DNA of 64,000 nucleotides, from NCBI RefSeq assembly GCF_020564935.1, contig NZ_JAJCXB010000022.1, positions 49,428 through 113,427 on the forward strand, in the 5' to 3' direction. The position numbers and the translations under genes were made by a program. Each line of letters opens with the position of its first letter. Position 1 is the stretch's first letter. Below are positions 8,703 to 19,043 of this stretch, one piece after another. The notes under the pieces were generated by a model that made no database searches, had not been told where the DNA came from, and saw only the letters and a program-made list of their open reading frames with translations. This DNA is from Streptomyces pinistramenti. Lineage in GTDB: Bacteria; Actinomycetota; Actinomycetes; Streptomycetales; Streptomycetaceae.

Positions 8703-9530
8703 GTGGCTTCCTTCGTCCTCCCTCATGTCCTGCACGGCGGCGGGCCGCACAAAGTCGTCGCCGTGCACGGCTGGTTCGCCGACAGGTCCGCCTTCGACAC
8801 GGTGCTGCCCGACCTCGACGGGGACGCGTTCCAGTACGCACTGGTCGATCTCCGCGGCTACGGCGAGGCGAAGGACGCGGCCGGCGCGTACACCACCGCC
8901 GAGGGCGCGGCCGACGTCCTGGCGCTCGCCGGCCGGCTGGGCTGGGAGCGGTGCTCGCTGATCGGGCATTCGATGGGCGGCAGCGTCGTCCAGCGGGTGC
9001 TGGCCGCGGCGCCGCACCGCGTCCGCAGGCTCGTCGGTATCTCGCCGGTGCCCGCGTCCGGGGCCGGTCTGTCACCGGAGCAGTGGGAACTGTTCGCCTC
9101 GGCGGCGCACGCCCCGGAGAGCCGGCGGGCCATCATCGACCTCACCACCGGCGGGCGGCGCCCGGCCGCCTGGCTGGACCGGATGGTGCGCAGGTCGCTG
9201 GAGCGCAGCGACCCGACGGCGTTCCGTGCCTGGCTGGACTCCTGGGCGCTGGAGGACTTCGAGGCCGAGATCGACGGCTCGCCGGTGCCGGCCCTTGCGG
9301 TGGCCGGGGCGCTCGATCCGGCGCTCTCCGCCGACGTGCTGCGCGCGACGTGGCTGCGCCGGCACGCCGCGGCCACCCTGGCCGAACTGTCCGGCGCCGG
9401 GCACTACGCCATGGACGAGACCCCGCTGGAACTGATCCGCACGGTCGAGGACTTCCTGCGCGCCGACAGCGGCGAGGGCGGTCCGGCCGGGCGCGACGGG
9501 CGCACCGGCGGTGGGCAGGACGCCCGATGA
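8703..9530 (+). CDS. Alpha/beta hydrolase
   Basis: 275 residues from a GTG with GGAG about 7 bases upstream. Alpha/beta-hydrolase motifs are complete: the oxyanion segment VAVHGWFADRSAF, the nucleophile elbow GHSMGGS (Ser near residue 86), an acid in GALDPAL, and the catalytic His in GAGHYAMDE. Such cytosolic enzymes cleave esters or lactones; the substrate cannot be read from sequence. The stop overlaps the P450 start (ATGA), which suggests a joint pathway. The C-terminal 20 residues are Gly/Arg-rich and look disordered. Confidence 0.85.
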   Translation: MASFVLPHVLHGGGPHKVVAVHGWFADRSAFDTVLPDLDGDAFQYALVDLRGYGEAKDAAGAYTTAEGAADVLALAGRLGWERCSLIGHSMGGSVVQRVLAAAPHRVRRLVGISPVPASGAGLSPEQWELFASAAHAPESRRAIIDLTTGGRRPAAWLDRMVRRSLERSDPTAFRAWLDSWALEDFEAEIDGSPVPALAVAGALDPALSADVLRATWLRRHAAATLAELSGAGHYAMDETPLELIRTVEDFLRADSGEGGPAGRDGRTGGGQDAR

Positions 9531-10846
9531 CGCGCCCGGTCGCCGACGGAGCGCAGGCAGGGACGCCCGGCACACCGGACCTGCCCGGCGTGCCGGACGT
9601 CTTCGACCCCCGCGGCTACACCGGTGGCCTGCCGCACGCGGCCTACCGATGGCTGCGCGACCGGCAGCCGGTGGCCCGGCAGGACGAGCACGAGGTGCTG
9701 GGCTGGCCCGCGGGCCCCGGCTTCTGGGCCGTCACCCGGCACGCCGACGTCGTCCGCGTACTCAAGGACGCGCGCACCTTCTCCTCCCGCCTGGGCGCCA
9801 CCCAGATCCGCGACCCCGACCCCGCCGACCTGCCGTTCATCCGCCGCATGATGCTCAATCAGGACCCTCCGGACCACGTCCGGCTGCGCCGGCTGGCAGG
9901 GCGCGCCTTCACGCCCCGCCGGATCGCACGCTTCGAGGCCGACATCCGCGCGCGGGCCCGCGCCCTGCTCGCGGCGTCCGCCGGTGCCGCCCGCGACGGG
10001 GACGGTGTACGCGACCTCGTCGCCGACGTCACGGACGAGTACGCGCTGCTCAACCTCGCCGACCTGCTCGGCGTCCCGGCCGCCGACCGCGGCCTGCTGC
10101 TGGAGTGGACCCGGCGCGTCATCGGCTACCAGGACCCGGACGAGGCCGGTCCTTCCGCCGCCGGGCAGGACGGTCCGCCGGCCGATCCGCGCTCCCCTGC
10201 GATGCTGCGGGACATGTTCGGCTTCGCGCGGGACCTGGCCGCGCACAAGCGGCGCCACCCGGGCGACGACCTCATGACGGTCCTCGCGACCGACCGCGAA
10301 CTGGCCACCACCGAACTGGAGATGTTCTTCTTCCTGCTGACCATCGCGGGCAACGACACGGTGCGCAGCGCGGCCCCCGGCGGCCTGCTGGAGCTGGCCG
10401 GGCACCCCGGCGCCTACCGTGCGCTGCGCGCCGGGGAGGTGGCGGCGGCGACGGCCGTGGAGGAACTGCTGCGCCGGCATCCGCCGGTACTCAGCTTCCG
10501 CAGGACCGCCGCGTGCGACACCGAAATCGCAGGACGCCGTATCCGGGCCGGTGACAAGGTCGTGGTCTTCCACGGCTCGGCCAACTACGACGAACGGGTC
10601 TTCGCCGACCCGCACCGGCTCGATCCGGCCCGCACCCCCAACCCCCACGTTTCCTTCGGCGACGGCCCGCACGTCTGCCTGGGCGCGCACTTCGCGCGGT
10701 TGCAGCTGCGGGTGCTCTACGAGGAGACCTGCCGCCTGCTGCCCGCCCTGGCCGTCGCGGGCCCGCCGCAGCGGCTGGTGTCGAACTTCATCAACGGCCT
10801 GAAGTCGCTGCCGCTGCGGCTGGAAGACGGACCGCACCAGGACTGA
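9527..10846 (+). CDS. Cytochrome P450
   Basis: 439 residues. P450 hallmarks are present: the C-helix segment LNQDPPDHVRLRRL, the oxygen-binding I-helix LLTIAGNDTVR, the K-helix ExxR in VEELLRRHP, and the haem loop FGDGPHVCLGAHFAR with the Cys ligand. The end VSNFINGLKSLPLRL resembles actinobacterial CYP124/CYP142-type sterol or lipid hydroxylases, a weak hint only. No ferredoxin or reductase gene lies beside it, so electrons must come from elsewhere. It is coupled to the upstream hydrolase by a 4-base overlap. Confidence 0.92.
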   Translation: MTRPVADGAQAGTPGTPDLPGVPDVFDPRGYTGGLPHAAYRWLRDRQPVARQDEHEVLGWPAGPGFWAVTRHADVVRVLKDARTFSSRLGATQIRDPDPADLPFIRRMMLNQDPPDHVRLRRLAGRAFTPRRIARFEADIRARARALLAASAGAARDGDGVRDLVADVTDEYALLNLADLLGVPAADRGLLLEWTRRVIGYQDPDEAGPSAAGQDGPPADPRSPAMLRDMFGFARDLAAHKRRHPGDDLMTVLATDRELATTELEMFFFLLTIAGNDTVRSAAPGGLLELAGHPGAYRALRAGEVAAATAVEELLRRHPPVLSFRRTAACDTEIAGRRIRAGDKVVVFHGSANYDERVFADPHRLDPARTPNPHVSFGDGPHVCLGAHFARLQLRVLYEETCRLLPALAVAGPPQRLVSNFINGLKSLPLRLEDGPHQD

Positions 10847-10867
10847 GCCGCGGGCTCACGTCCCGTG

Positions 10868-11887
10868 CTACCAGGGTGAGATCGGCCGGACGCCGATGCG
10901 GCGGCCCTCGTCGTCGAGCAGATGACCCATGCGCTTGACGGTGTGCAGGCCGACGATGCGGTCGGTGACGGTGAGGGTGGGGAGCCGCGTGCACAGGGTG
11001 GTCTCGCGGCGCTGGATGTCGCCGATGTCGTGGACCCAGAGCGTGGCGAAGATGTTGGCGCATCCGGTGACGCCGGCGACCAGGCGGCACTCCGGGGAGG
11101 CCGCGAACGCGCGGTGGACGGCGCCGACGTCGCGGGCCGGGGCCCGGCCCAGGAGGGAGACCGGGACGGGGCGGCCGGCGAGCGGTGCAGCGAGGTCGCA
11201 GCGGAAGGTGAGCACCCCGGCGTCCGTCAGCCGGTGCAGGCGGCGGCGGACGGTGGCCGGGCTGGTGGCGGCGCGCGCGGCCAGTTCGGACCAGCCGAGC
11301 CGGCCGTCGCTGACCAGCTGGTCGATCAACAGGCGGTCGACGGCGTCGAGTTCGACGGCCCGTATCCCGTCCGGCGCCGGGGCCGTGGTCGCGCCGAGCG
11401 CCGTGAGCTGGGCCGGGTCGAGGGAGCGCAGCCGCCAGCGGCTCCCCTCGACGTACAGGGAGGTGGCGAAGAGGCAGCTGACCGAGGTGACGCCGGGCAG
11501 CCGGTCGAGCTTTTCGGTCAGGAAGCGGCCGAGGGCGGGCAGGTCCGGGGTCAGTACGTCAAGGAGCAGGTCGGCGCTGCCGGGTCCGGTCACCTCGATG
11601 GTGACGGCCTCCGTGCACGCGCTCAGTTCGGCCGCCAGCCGGGACCTGGCCTCGGGACGGCAGCGGAGCAGGACGAAGGCGGTGCAGCGGCTGCGGGTGA
11701 ACTCCCGCCCCGGCGCCGCGTACACCCAGGCCAGACCGGCTCCGGTCAGCCGCTCCCAGCGCCGCGCCAGGGTGCTCGGGGTGACGCCGAGCAGCGGCGC
11801 GAGGTCGGCCCAGGAAGCCCGGGGCCGCAGTTGCAGGGCGTTCACCAGCGCGAGATCCAGCTCGCTCGCGGTGACCGTTTCTCGCAT
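10868..11887 (-). CDS. Double-domain Lrp/AsnC-family regulator
   Basis: 339 residues holding two Lrp/AsnC units in tandem. Unit 1 has a helix-turn-helix (SWADLAPLLGVTPSTLARR) and a ligand-type ab domain. Unit 2 begins near residue 170 (LDAVDRLLIDQLVSDGRLGWSELAARAATSPATVRRR) and also has an effector-type half. The start was chosen at the ATG at 11887 because earlier in-frame codons run into the divergent MFS promoter. It is divergent from the MFS gene across 107 bp, so it probably controls the exporter and amidohydrolase and itself. Confidence 0.85.
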   Translation of the reverse strand: MRETVTASELDLALVNALQLRPRASWADLAPLLGVTPSTLARRWERLTGAGLAWVYAAPGREFTRSRCTAFVLLRCRPEARSRLAAELSACTEAVTIEVTGPGSADLLLDVLTPDLPALGRFLTEKLDRLPGVTSVSCLFATSLYVEGSRWRLRSLDPAQLTALGATTAPAPDGIRAVELDAVDRLLIDQLVSDGRLGWSELAARAATSPATVRRRLHRLTDAGVLTFRCDLAAPLAGRPVPVSLLGRAPARDVGAVHRAFAASPECRLVAGVTGCANIFATLWVHDIGDIQRRETTLCTRLPTLTVTDRIVGLHTVKRMGHLLDDEGRRIGVRPISPW

Positions 11888-11994
11888 CAGGTGTGCTCCG
11901 TACGTCCGAATCCGTCGATTTCCGCGCCCGCTCGTACCCCGGCCCGCACAGTAGCCACCACTGTCGGTTTCCGGCCACCGAATGAGGTGAGGCT

Positions 11995-13446
11995 GTGTCC
12001 CTGTCCGAGTCGGCACCGAGGCCACGGGCGATGAGTTCCTCCGCCCTGCTCGGCGCCATGGCCGTCGTCGTGCTGTGCAGCGGGATCGTGCAGGGCTACC
12101 TCACGCCGCTGCTGCCCGCACTCGGCCCGCGGCTGCACCTCAGCAGCGTCGGCCAGAACACCATCTACCTGCTCTCCCAGCTCGCCTTCGCGGTGATGAC
12201 GCCGCTGCTGTCGCGGCTCGGCGACCTGTACGGGCACCGCAGGCTGCTCCGGATCGCCCTGGGCATGGTGGCGGGCGGCTCGCTGCTGATGGCGGCCTGG
12301 CCCTCCGCGGCGACGCTGGCCGTCGGCGTGGTGCTGCAAGGCGCCCTGGTGGGCTTCTTCCCGCTGCTCGTGGGCATCCTCAGATCCCGTGCGCCGGAGC
12401 GGAACCGCGCCGGGATCTCGCTGCTCGTCGGCGTGCTGCTGATCGCGATCGGGGTGGGCGGCCTGGTGGCGGGCGTGCTCAGTGAACGGCATCCGGCGGC
12501 GGGACTGTGGACGGCCGTACCTGTCGCCGCGCTCGCCGTCGTCGCGGGCCTGCTGCTGCCGGACAGCGACGTACCGCACGGCGGCCGCTTCCACTTCGGG
12601 GCGGCGGCGCTGCTGACCACGGGGCTTGTGGCGCTGGTGCTGGTCCTCGCGCAGGGCGCCGCCTGGGGGTGGGCATCGATGCCGACCCTGGGCCTGGCGC
12701 TGGTGGCCGTGGTGGTGCTCGCGGCCTGGGTGACGGTCGAGCGCCGCTCCGCGCATCCGCTGGTGAGCGTGCGGATGCTGAGCAATCCGGGGCTCGCGGT
12801 GGTCAGCGGCTACACCTTCTGTGCCGCCTTCGGCACGATCGGCTTCCTCGGCGCCAACGCCCTCTTCCTGGGCGCCTCGCCGACGGATACGGGCTACGGC
12901 ATGGGGCTGGGTCCGCAGGCCATCGCCACCGTCTCGCTCGGCATGGTGGGCGCCGGATGCGCGGGCTCCACGCTGACGCCGCGGCTGGCCCGGCGGGCGG
13001 GCGACCGTGCGGTGCTCGCCGCCGGTGGCCTGCTCGCCGCGCTGGGCTTCCTTGGCATGGTTTTCTGCCACGACACGCTCCCTTCGTATCTGGTGTGTGC
13101 CCTGGTCGTGGGTCTGGCGACGGGGGTGTTCGAGTCGATCGGCAGGACCCTGTCCGCGGAGGTCGTCGACGAGCACCAGACCGCGCTGGCGGTCGGCATC
13201 AACGAGCTGGCGCTGTCGCTCGGCGCGGCCATCGGCGCCGCCGTGACCGGCGCGTTCTTCGCGGCGCACGCGGACTCCGGCAGCGGGCGCATCGCCCTGT
13301 CCGGCTACCTGTGGAGCTGGAGCTGCTGCGCCCTCGTCGCCGTCCTGGGCGCCGCCCTGGCGCTGCGCTACCGCAGCCCGCGGCCCACCGCGGCCGGGCC
13401 CGCGCCGCAGGCCGTCCCGCAGGCGCCGGGCACGGGGCTCGCATGA
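11995..13446 (+). CDS. MFS transporter (DHA2-like exporter)
   Basis: 483 residues from GTG. It shows about 14 hydrophobic segments and the MFS loop 2-3 motif (SRLGDLYGHRRLLR), then GVLLIAIGVGGLVAGVLSE as the motif C-like antiporter segment. Length and layout fit drug/proton antiporters of the DHA2 group in the cytoplasmic membrane. It sits between the Lrp regulator (divergent) and an M20 amidohydrolase 89 bp downstream. Export of an amino-acid-like or amide compound is a guess from the neighbours. Confidence 0.87.
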   Translation: MSLSESAPRPRAMSSSALLGAMAVVVLCSGIVQGYLTPLLPALGPRLHLSSVGQNTIYLLSQLAFAVMTPLLSRLGDLYGHRRLLRIALGMVAGGSLLMAAWPSAATLAVGVVLQGALVGFFPLLVGILRSRAPERNRAGISLLVGVLLIAIGVGGLVAGVLSERHPAAGLWTAVPVAALAVVAGLLLPDSDVPHGGRFHFGAAALLTTGLVALVLVLAQGAAWGWASMPTLGLALVAVVVLAAWVTVERRSAHPLVSVRMLSNPGLAVVSGYTFCAAFGTIGFLGANALFLGASPTDTGYGMGLGPQAIATVSLGMVGAGCAGSTLTPRLARRAGDRAVLAAGGLLAALGFLGMVFCHDTLPSYLVCALVVGLATGVFESIGRTLSAEVVDEHQTALAVGINELALSLGAAIGAAVTGAFFAAHADSGSGRIALSGYLWSWSCCALVAVLGAALALRYRSPRPTAAGPAPQAVPQAPGTGLA

Positions 13447-13535
13447 CGGGCGGACCGTACGCAGGACGCTCCCTCTGCACCGCGCACCGCACTCTCACCA
13501 CACACCACACACCACACACGGAACGGGAGGCCCGT

Positions 13536-14738
13536 ATGACCACCGGGGCACCGCACGGCACCGGAACCGACGACGCGCGGCGCGCAGTGGCCGCGTCGGT
13601 CCGTGACTGGAGCGACCGGCTGCTGACGCTGAGCCACAGCCTGCACGACGAGCCCGAGACGGCCCTCGCCGAACACCGCTCGGCCGCGAAGATCGCGGAC
13701 CTCATGGCGGCCGCCGGATTCACGGTCACCCGGGGCGTCGCCGGGCTGCCCACCGCCCTGGTGGCCGAACGGGGTTCGGGTGATCTGGTGATCGCGTTCT
13801 GCGCCGAGTACGACGCCCTGCCGGACATCGGCCACGCCTGCGGGCACAACGTCAACGGCGCGGCGTCGGTCGGCGCGGCCATCGGCCTGGCCGCCGTCGC
13901 CGACGAACTGGGCCTGACCGTCAAGCTCATCGGCACCCCGGCGGAGGAGGACATCGGCGGCAAGGCGCTCCTCCTGGAGGCCGGGGCCTTCGACGACGTC
14001 GCCGCGGCGATGATGGTGCACGCCGCACCGGACGACACCGTGGGCGCCTCGTCGCTGGCCATCGGTGCCTGGGACATCACCTACCGGGGGGCGCCCTCGC
14101 ACGCGGCGGTCGCCCCCTGGGAAGGCGTCAACGCCCTGGACGCGATGACCCTCGCCCACACCGCGCTCGGGCTGCTGCGGCAGCAACTGCCGCCCGGCAC
14201 CGTGGTGCACGGCATTGTCACCGACGGCGGCCAGGCCGTGAACGTCATCCCGGCGCGCACCGCCGCCCGCTATGAGGTCAGGGCCCCGACGCTGGAGGAC
14301 CTTTCCCGCGTCAGGCAGAAGGTGCGGGCCTGCTTCGAGGCCGGTGCGCTCGCCACCGGCGCCGAGCTGGAACTGCGGGTGCACGGACGGGACTTCGCCG
14401 AGCTGTGCCAGGACCCGTACCTGACGGACGCGTACGTCAGGGCGGCCGGCACCCTGGGCCGCACGGTGGCCTCGCGGCAGGGGGAGGCGCTGGCCTCGAC
14501 GGACATGGGCAACGTCTCGCGGCTGCTGCCCGCGATCCACCCCACGATCGGCTACGACACCGGCGGCGCGAAGCAGCACACCCCCGAGTTCACCGCGTAC
14601 GGGAAGAGTCAGGGCGCCGACCTGGCGGTGCTCGACGGCGCCACCGCGCTCGCCCTGGTGGGCGCCGAGCTGGCCGGGTCGGCGTCCCAGCGGCGCCGCC
14701 TCACCGACGGGGTCGCCGCACGGCGGGCGCGGGCCTGA
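13536..14738 (+). CDS. M20 family metal-dependent amidohydrolase
   Basis: 400 residues from an ATG with GGGAGG 6 bases upstream. Metal-site motifs of the M20D group are visible: AEYDALPDIGHACGHN (Asp and His), the catalytic/metal pair in GTPAEEDIGGK, MVHAAPDD, and a distal His in KQHTPEF. A lid dimerisation domain lies around GAPSHAAVAPWEGVNALDA. Relatives include AbgB-type p-aminobenzoyl-glutamate hydrolases and N-acyl-amino-acid hydrolases. The exact substrate is unknown. A short CA-rich repeat lies just upstream in the leader. Confidence 0.87.
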   Translation: MTTGAPHGTGTDDARRAVAASVRDWSDRLLTLSHSLHDEPETALAEHRSAAKIADLMAAAGFTVTRGVAGLPTALVAERGSGDLVIAFCAEYDALPDIGHACGHNVNGAASVGAAIGLAAVADELGLTVKLIGTPAEEDIGGKALLLEAGAFDDVAAAMMVHAAPDDTVGASSLAIGAWDITYRGAPSHAAVAPWEGVNALDAMTLAHTALGLLRQQLPPGTVVHGIVTDGGQAVNVIPARTAARYEVRAPTLEDLSRVRQKVRACFEAGALATGAELELRVHGRDFAELCQDPYLTDAYVRAAGTLGRTVASRQGEALASTDMGNVSRLLPAIHPTIGYDTGGAKQHTPEFTAYGKSQGADLAVLDGATALALVGAELAGSASQRRRLTDGVAARRARA

Positions 14739-14847
14739 CGGGGCGCCGCTGCCCCCCGAGGCCGTAACAGCGGTTGTGTACCCAGGAGTTGATGGACCGG
14801 TATCCGAGTGAACGGCGATTGACCAGTCCTTGATCCGTCATTTGCAA

Positions 14848-14866
14848 TTAGGTTAGGCTAACCTAA
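14848..14866. promoter_or_regulatory. Iron box (DmdR/IdeR/DtxR operator) of dhbC-dhbE
   Basis: TTAGGTTAGGCTAACCTAA, a perfect 19-bp palindrome around a central G and a textbook match to the actinobacterial iron-repressor operator. It overlaps a candidate -10 element. Fe2+-loaded repressor bound here would block dhbC-dhbE transcription. Confidence 0.95.
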
Positions 14867-14909
14867 TCATCCTGGCGGGTTCTGTTCGGTCCGATCCGCG
14901 CCCGGCGGG

Positions 14910-14971
14910 GCCGCCGGACCGTGAGCGCACCTCGGCATGCCCCCAGCCGAGCGGCGGCACGGTCCGGCGGC
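14910..14971 (+). other. Nested stem-loop in dhbC leader RNA
   Basis: An outer perfect 14-bp stem (GCCGCCGGACCGTG at 14910-14923, partner at 14958-14971) encloses an inner 6-bp stem (CTCGGC at 14931-14936, GCCGAG at 14946-14951). It lies between the iron box and the ribosome site. It has no T run, so it is not an obvious attenuator. Its role is unknown. Confidence 0.45.
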
Positions 14972-15052
14972 TCGCTGCGTCCCGCTGCCGTCACTCGTCC
15001 AAGCCGGTTCCCCTGGCGGGAACTTCGCAGAAAACCCAGAAAAGGAGCCCTC

Positions 15053-16254
15053 GTGCCGACCGCACCCCACGTTGCCCCGCACCTCCCGCCGACGGGTGAG
15101 GCCCACCCCGCCGTGGGAGCCGCCACCGCACTGCTGGACGCCTACACGCCCGGCGACCGCTTCCTGGCCACCCCCACCCGCACCCTCCTGGCCCACGGAG
15201 TGCACCGCGAAATACCCCATGACGAGAGACCGTTGCCCCAGCGGGTGGCGGCCTCCCTGGAAGCGGCACGCGCCGCCGGGTGCAGCGAACCGGTCGCCAT
15301 CGGGGCCACCCCCTTCGACCACACCGCCCCCGCGGCCCTCGTGACAGTCGACGAGATACGCAGCGGGCCGCCGCTCTCCGCCGACCCGCTCATCGCGCTC
15401 CCCGCCGACGCACCGGCCGCAACCGACTGGCAGATCCGCCCGTATCCCGCGCCCGAGACGTACGGCGCCGGTGTCGCGGCCGCCGTCGAGCGCATGTGGC
15501 GCGGCGAGTTCAGCAAGGTCGTACTGGCCCGCACTCTGGAGCTGAGCGCTCCCGACCCGCTCGACATCCCCGCGATGCTCCAGCGGCTGGCCCGCCGCGA
15601 CCCGTCGGGCCACACCTTCGCCCTGCCCACCGCGCCAGGACGCACCCTCATCGGCGCCAGCCCCGAACTCCTCGTCTCCCGGCACGGCAACCGCGTCGTC
15701 GCCAACCCGCTGGCCGGCTCCGCGCCGCGCAGCACCGACCTCGCCGAGGACGTACGCCGCGCCGCCGCGCTGCTCCAGTCCGCCAAGGACCTGCACGAAC
15801 ACGCCGTCGTGGTGGACGCGGTGCAACAGGCACTCGCCCCGTACTGCACGACGATGCAGGTGCCCGCCCGCCCCACGCTGATCCGCACCGCCGCCATGTG
15901 GCACCTGTCGACCACCGTCCAGGGCACCCTCGCCGCGCCGGACGCCTCCGCGCTGGAACTGGCCTGCGCACTGCACCCCACCCCCGCGGTCTGCGGCACC
16001 CCCACCGCCACCGCCCGTCAGGTCATCGGCGAGACCGAGCCGTTCGACCGGGGCTTCTTCACCGGCATGGTCGGCTGGGGCGATGCACGCGGCGACGGTG
16101 AGTGGGTGGTGACGATCCGCTGCGCCGAGGCCGAGGAGAAGGCACTGCGGCTGTACGCCGGGGCCGGCATCGTGGCCGCTTCGGAGCCGGCGGCGGAAAT
16201 CGACGAGACCGCCGCGAAATTCCGCACCTTCCTGCACGCGGTCGGAGCCGAGCT

Positions 16255-16258
<4 letters not shown>
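15053..16258 (+). CDS. dhbC: Isochorismate synthase
   Basis: 401 residues. It converts chorismate to isochorismate, the first step toward 2,3-dihydroxybenzoate. Chorismate-binding enzyme signatures are in place: SKVVLARTLEL, GASPELLVSRHGN, NPLAGSAPR, LHPTPAVCGTP, the GFFTGMVGW loop, and the C-terminal LYAGAGIVAASEPAAEIDE with its metal-binding acids. The GTG start was chosen for AAAGGAG 5 bases upstream; an upstream in-frame GTG at 14921 lies within the leader hairpin. The stop overlaps dhbE (GTGA). Expression is under the iron box at 14848. Confidence 0.93.
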
Positions 16259-17904
<1,646 letters not shown>

Positions 17905-17917
17905 CGGGGGCGGCTCT

Positions 17918-17960
17918 GTGCGAAGGGGGCCCGCGCGTGATGCGCGGGCCCCCTTCGCAC
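17918..17960. terminator. Strong bidirectional hairpin terminator
   Basis: A perfect 19-bp stem (GTGCGAAGGGGGCCCGCGC at 17918-17936, complement at 17942-17960) with a 5-nt loop. It lies between convergent dhbE and the siderophore-binding gene and probably ends both transcripts. Confidence 0.85.
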
Positions 17961-18006
17961 GTCCGGCCGGCCCGCGCGCTGAAGGCGGCGGTCCGGTCGG
18001 GCAACG

Positions 18007-18999
18007 TCAGTTCGTCATGGCCGACTTGATGTCGTCGAGCACCGTCCGCGCGGCGATCGGGCCGCCGGAGCTGTTCCAGGCGGCGCCCTCGATGACGACC
18101 ACGTGGTGGTCCTTCTCGGCCTTCAGCTTGCCGAAGTTGGGCACCTTTCGGGCCTCCTGGTATGCCTGCTCGCCGGATGCCTTGTCGCCGAGTGCGCCGA
18201 AGAACAGCCAGTCGCCGTCGATCGTGCCGAGCTTCTCCAGGCTGACCGGCTCGCTGTGACCGATGCTCTCGCCCTGCTGGTTCGCGGGGCGCTTGAGACC
18301 GAGCGCGGTGAGGGTGGAGCCGACGTGGCCCTTGCCCTTGCCGACGATCGAAGGGGCGCCGTCCTGCCAGCGGACGACGCTGGTCACGGCGCCGGCGTTG
18401 CCCTTGAGGGAGGTCTTGGCGGCGGCCACGTCGCTGTCGAAGCGGGCCAGCCACTTCTGGGCGTCCGCCTTCTTGTTGAGGGCGTCGGCGGTGGCGGTGA
18501 AGGCCGTCTTCCAGTCCTCGTTGAGCTTGGCGGTGAGGACCGTGGGGGCGATGCTCCGGAGCTTGTCGAGTACCCGCTTGGAGCCGACGGTCTCGTCGAG
18601 GAGGATCAGGTCGGGCTGGAGCGAGGCCAGCTTCTCCAGGTCGGGTTCGGCGACGCTGGCGACGATCTCCGCCTTGTCCGCCTTCTTGGCGAGGTAGGCC
18701 GACACGCCCTTCTGGCCGCGGCCCGCGGTGGCGCCGATCGGCTCGACGCCGAGGGCCAGCGAGGCGTCGAGGGTCGGCTCGCTGAGCGTGACGACCTTCT
18801 CGGGCGCCGCCGGAACGGTGACCTTCTTGCCGAGGGCGTCGGTCACGCTGCGGGTGCCGGACGACGACGGGTTCTTCGACGAGCCGTCGTCGCTGCCGCA
18901 GCCGGTCAGCACCAGGGCGCCGGCGAGCGCCGTCACGGGCAGCGCGACGGCGGCGCGGCGGGCGGGTCTGTGGGAGGGGGAGAGGGAGGGGCGGGACAC
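18007..18999 (-). CDS. Ferric-siderophore substrate-binding lipoprotein
   Basis: 330 residues. The N-terminus has RPARR, a hydrophobic stretch and the lipobox VLTGC (Cys34), so it is a lipoprotein on the outer face of the membrane. A FepB/FhuD-type periplasmic-binding fold follows: PEKVVTLSEPTLDASLALGVEPIG, then PDLEKLASLQPDLILLDE, a long helix and the second lobe ending DDIKSAMTN. GTG at 18999 was chosen for AAGGAG seven bases upstream. It is third in the iron-regulated glycosyltransferase-esterase-binding protein operon and would deliver the ferric siderophore to the two FecCD permeases. Confidence 0.9.
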   Translation of the reverse strand: MSRPSLSPSHRPARRAAVALPVTALAGALVLTGCGSDDGSSKNPSSSGTRSVTDALGKKVTVPAAPEKVVTLSEPTLDASLALGVEPIGATAGRGQKGVSAYLAKKADKAEIVASVAEPDLEKLASLQPDLILLDETVGSKRVLDKLRSIAPTVLTAKLNEDWKTAFTATADALNKKADAQKWLARFDSDVAAAKTSLKGNAGAVTSVVRWQDGAPSIVGKGKGHVGSTLTALGLKRPANQQGESIGHSEPVSLEKLGTIDGDWLFFGALGDKASGEQAYQEARKVPNFGKLKAEKDHHVVVIEGAAWNSSGGPIAARTVLDDIKSAMTN

Positions 19000-19043
19000 G
19001 GGGAGGCTCCTTGGAGTGAGAGGGGTGAGAGGGGGGCGGCGGG

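Larger units (their letters stand above)
14739..15052. other. Promoter and structured leader of the dhbC-dhbE unit
   Basis: 314 bp without a gene. It holds the iron box at 14848-14866 and a candidate -35 (TTGATC at 14830-14835) 18 bp from a -10-like TAGGCT inside the box. About 185 bases of leader follow, containing a strong nested hairpin (14910-14971) and a small one near 15006-15022 (GTTCCC/GGGAAC). The dhbC ribosome site AAAGGAG is at 15041-15047. Confidence 0.6.

Noticed and set aside
13496..13520. CACACCACAC-type short tandem repeat before the M20 gene
   Set aside because: Only about two and a half imperfect units and no coding effect. It looks like a chance simple-sequence stretch.
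14921..15052. An N-terminal extension of isochorismate synthase from the GTG at 14921
   Set aside because: The extension is Arg/Pro/Ser-rich, lies in the leader hairpin, and the GTG at 15053 has a strong ribosome site.
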